Position numbers and translations under genes: made by a program
Shown: positions 6,380 through 8,472 of the stretch, one piece after another
Layout of the letters: each line of letters opens with the position of its first letter
How positions within the stretch are numbered: the first letter of the stretch is position 1
NCBI GenBank assembly: GCA_030693565.1
Contig: JAUYAJ010000423.1
Span: forward strand, 1 to 8,472
From: Rubrivivax sp.
Lineage (GTDB): Bacteria; Pseudomonadota; Gammaproteobacteria; Burkholderiales; Burkholderiaceae_C
Length of the DNA stretch: 8,472 nucleotides
Direction of reading: 5' to 3'
The notes under the pieces: model-generated
Told to the model about the DNA's origin: nothing
The model's database searches: none
What the model saw: the letters and a program-made list of their open reading frames with translations, nothing else

Positions 6380-7974
6380 GCGCGGGCGCGGACGCACAGC
6401 AGAACGCCATCGCCCAGTTGCAGCGCCGTCTCCAGGCCCGGCCGCAGTTCGCGATGGCGGTCGCGCTGCAGCAGCAGCGGCACCGCGTGCGCCAGGTTGC
6501 CGCTGCCGTCGGGGCGCAGCATCAGCCGGCCCAGTGTCACCGGCTCGCCGTCGCCGAGCGCACGGCAGACCGCCGGCGCCGACGCCGGCGCGATCTCGAC
6601 CGACCAGGACTCGACGACCTCGTCGCCGATGACCTCGCGCATGCGTTCGAGCAGCGCCGCCGCCCAGGCTTCGTCCTCGTCGCGCGCGCGTCCCAGAAAG
6701 CTGGCGAGCTGGGGCGCGCGGATCACCCGCAGCACCTCGCCGGCCACCACGTAGCCGCTGAGCACGACCAGATCGGCCGGTGCGGCCTTGAACACCGGGT
6801 CGTTGCGGCGCTGGGTCTGGCGGGCGACGATGAAGAGCCGCTTGTTGAGCGCGCGCGCCGCCAGCGTGATCGCCAGGTTGTCGATGTCCACCGTTGTGCC
6901 CGCAACCAGCGCGCTGGCGTCCTCGATGCCAGCGCGTTTCAGCACGTCGGGGTCGGTGGCGTCGCCCCGGATGCTGCCCTCGTCATCGTCAGCCGCGTCG
7001 GCGTCGACGATCACGGTCTGGATGGCCAGCCGCTCGAGCTGGCGCCGCAAGGTGCGCGTGAACAGGCCCGATCCGCACAGGATCCAGCGCCCGTGCGGCA
7101 GCAGCGGCACCTCGTCCATCGCGGTGCCGCGCTGGGTCGTCAGGCTCTCGTAGATGACGTGCAGGCTGGGCGTGCGAAGCGACATCGCGACGCGTTCGGC
7201 AAAGGTGTCGTTCGGATTGATGATGGGGTCGGCGCCGGCAGCGGCCATGCGCGCCTGCGCCAGATGCTCGCGCGCCGAACACAGCACCCGGATGTCGGCC
7301 CGCAGCAGCCGCGCCGAGAGCGCGATCTTGATGTTGACGGTGTCGCTGCCGGTCAGCGCCAGCACCCCCGCGCAGTGCGGATTCTGCAGCCCCGCCAGCA
7401 GCAGCACGCCGGGGTCGCTGGCGTCGCCGCACAGCACCGGCGCCGTCACCGGCAGGTCGTCGACGTCGGCCGCGTCGATGCGCAGCGGCTCGATGTCGAT
7501 CAACACCATGCGCACGCCATCTTCGGCCAGTTCACGCGCCACCCGGCTGCCAGCGTCGTCATAGCCGCAGATCAGGTAGAACGGTTCGTGCAAGTGGCCG
7601 ACCTGGCGCTGCACCCGGGCCTCGTGCATCACACGCAGAAACAGCGGCGAGCGCAGCACCGCGAACAGCGAACCAATCGCGTACAGCCAGGCGATGACGG
7701 TGGCGTAGATCGCCGCCGTCGCCCACAGGCGCTGGGCGTCGGAGAAGGGGTACGGGATCTCGCCCAGCCCGATGGTCGTGCCCAGGAAGCTGACGAAGTA
7801 GAAGGCGTGCACGAAGCTCATGGTCCAGCGCCGGCCCTCGGGGTCGACACCGGGAATCAGCGTGAAGCCCAGCACCGCTGCCGCGTAAACGCAGATCAGC
7901 ACGATCAGCGGCGCCCGCAAGCGGCGCCAGAGGATGAAGATGCCGTGCCCTGAGCGCGGCGCCGGCCGGGTCAT
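6226..7974 (-). CDS. Potassium channel with two RCK (TrkA-N) domains, altered C-terminus
   Basis: This is a two-TM, inner-membrane ion channel with cytoplasmic nucleotide-binding gating domains. TM1 is about 20-41 (RAPLIVLICVYAAAVLGFTLI). The pore helix and filter are at 56-72 with TTIGLGE in place of the classical TVGYGD. TM2 is about 84-107. A first RCK/TrkA-N domain starts at FYLICGYDDAGSRVA (132-146) and contains VLIDIE (157-162). A second starts at RWILCGSGLFTRTL (296-309) and contains VIVDADA (321-327). A TrkA-C-like stretch follows at about 450-530, ending near GDGVLLCVRARA (521-532). From about residue 533 the frame is antisense to the MscS gene (Ser-rich SLSSSSSAH and onward) and does not look like protein; family members usually continue differently for a few dozen residues and then stop. 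The tail is thus probably a fusion artefact of a deletion. Whether the channel still works is open. The start overlaps the upstream DUF6394-like gene by ATGA. Confidence 0.85.
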   Translation of the reverse strand: MTRPAPRSGHGIFILWRRLRAPLIVLICVYAAAVLGFTLIPGVDPEGRRWTMSFVHAFYFVSFLGTTIGLGEIPYPFSDAQRLWATAAIYATVIAWLYAIGSLFAVLRSPLFLRVMHEARVQRQVGHLHEPFYLICGYDDAGSRVARELAEDGVRMVLIDIEPLRIDAADVDDLPVTAPVLCGDASDPGVLLLAGLQNPHCAGVLALTGSDTVNIKIALSARLLRADIRVLCSAREHLAQARMAAAGADPIINPNDTFAERVAMSLRTPSLHVIYESLTTQRGTAMDEVPLLPHGRWILCGSGLFTRTLRRQLERLAIQTVIVDADAADDDEGSIRGDATDPDVLKRAGIEDASALVAGTTVDIDNLAITLAARALNKRLFIVARQTQRRNDPVFKAAPADLVVLSGYVVAGEVLRVIRAPQLASFLGRARDEDEAWAAALLERMREVIGDEVVESWSVEIAPASAPAVCRALGDGEPVTLGRLMLRPDGSGNLAHAVPLLLQRDRHRELRPGLETALQLGDGVLLCVRARASVSLRTCRSGCGKGISTPRSLSSSSSAHISAAWVDAGWVVSRRSAQTMSS

Positions 7975-8351
7975 CGGCGCAGGCTGGCCATCTCGACCAC
8001 CAGCAACACCACCGAGACCACGTTGGCCACCACCGCACCGATGGCCAGCGAGACCACGGTGGCCACCGCGTGCGGCGCCAGCTCCGCCCCGCCCTGGCTG
8101 TAAAGGCCCCAGCCGATCGCGGCAGCGGCCAGTTGCAGGTCGGCCACCAGGCTGGTGGCGAGCATGGTCGACCCCAGCGGTGAGCGGTCGCCGAACTTCA
8201 TCACGGTGGCGATCAGGCTCACCACTAGCGCGGCGAAGAGTTCATAGACGTTGTGCTGGGCGATGTCGCCGAACTCGCCGACCACGAAGCCGACGTTGAG
8301 CGTCAGCGCCAGCACGATGACGAAGGCAAACAGGACTCTTTCGGTGCTCAT
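7971..8351 (-). CDS. DUF6394-like four-helix membrane protein
   Basis: This small integral membrane protein has 126 residues and four predicted TM segments: about 6-25 (VLFAFVIVLALTLNVGFVV), 34-51 (NVYELFAALVVSLIATVM), 61-83 and 95-118. Between helices it carries FGDIAQHNVYELFAA, MKFGDRSPLG and LATSLVADLQLAAAAIGW, patterns I recognise from DUF6394 proteins encoded beside ion-channel genes. That name is given from memory. Function is unknown; the four-base ATGA overlap with the channel gene suggests an accessory subunit or regulator. I chose ATG 8351 because MSTERVLFAF leads directly into the first TM helix. An upstream in-frame ATG at 8411 would add 20 residues (MQPGKRAGPRLRVP and onward) with no hydrophobic or family character. 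The ribosome site is weak for either choice. Confidence 0.75.
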   Translation of the reverse strand: MSTERVLFAFVIVLALTLNVGFVVGEFGDIAQHNVYELFAALVVSLIATVMKFGDRSPLGSTMLATSLVADLQLAAAAIGWGLYSQGGAELAPHAVATVVSLAIGAVVANVVSVVLLVVEMASLRR

Positions 8352-8472
8352 AAGGCCGGTCGCGCAAGTCGGGACCCGCAGTCTAGGGCCAGCGCGCTTC
8401 CCGGGTTGCACCGCAACGCGGCCAGGCCGCGGCTTCGGGGAGACATCACCGTCGCAACGAGTCCAGAATGCA
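8352..8472. other. Right-edge non-coding stretch upstream of the channel pair
   Basis: These 121 bases lie upstream of the minus-strand DUF6394/channel genes and run to the window edge. They should contain that operon's promoter if it is not further out. No gene, terminator hairpin or clear promoter hexamers were recognised; the GC-rich words ggccaggccgcgg near 8420-8432 form only a weak local palindrome. Confidence 0.3.

Noticed and set aside
4892..6397. Long minus-strand open frame of about 500 codons that includes the lipoprotein at its end
   Set aside because: Only the last 166 codons look like protein. The rest is antisense to the MscS gene and spans the intergenic region, an effect of high GC leaving few stops. 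The GAGGAG site places the real start at 5392.
6295..7953. Plus-strand open frame of about 550 codons opposite the channel gene
   Set aside because: It is rich in Arg, Gln, Ala and His with no domain, and is the mirror of a well-supported coding frame on the other strand.
1..8472. CRISPR array, tRNA/rRNA gene or phage module
   Set aside because: No spaced direct repeats, cloverleaf-like segments or phage structural, integrase or lysis genes were seen on either strand.

Overview
This is a very GC-rich, densely packed chromosomal window. Gene style and protein families suggest a betaproteobacterium of the Burkholderiales (Rubrivivax/Leptothrix/Ideonella-like). That assignment is inferred from GC content, ATGA/TGATG overlaps, and a DUF6394-like protein beside a twin-RCK channel; no marker gene proves it.

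Layout: (1) Bases 1-143 are non-coding by eye and visibly less GC-rich. They end in a perfect 26-bp inverted repeat with a 2-base loop (145-198), which touches the stop codon of ribE (198-911, minus), the riboflavin synthase alpha chain. (2) Divergent from ribE is a tightly overlapping plus-strand operon: a class V serine/alanine-glyoxylate aminotransferase (1010-2206), a cytochrome P450 (2196-3410) and an AlkC-type 3-methyladenine DNA glycosylase (3410-4552). (3) Tail to tail with it, sharing a CTAG that supplies both stop codons, is a minus-strand pair: a BamE/SmpA-like lipoprotein (4892-5392) and an ArsC/Spx-family (YffB-like) protein starting at GTG (4549-4899). (4) A plus-strand MscS-type mechanosensitive channel gene (5576 to about 6379) looks broken. 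It has an in-frame TGA at 5744-5746, an apparent loss of about 17 codons next to a short direct repeat at about 5911-5920, and no stop of its own. (5) It runs into the 3' end of a minus-strand pair: a 4-TM DUF6394-like membrane protein (7971-8351) overlapping by ATGA a two-TM potassium channel with two RCK/TrkA-N domains (6226-7974). The channel frame has also lost its natural end and reads on antisense into MscS.

How the genes fit together: the aminotransferase-P450-AlkC operon is translationally coupled and may link C2/amino-acid or oxidative chemistry with repair of alkylated DNA, but the shared substrate is unknown. The channel, DUF6394 and MscS genes form a membrane ion-homeostasis/osmotic block that has suffered a deletion. 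The most notable observations are the long perfect palindrome behind ribE, the unusual three-gene operon, and the decay and convergent fusion of MscS with the potassium-channel gene. I see no phage, CRISPR, tRNA or rRNA gene and no clearly new multi-gene defence system.
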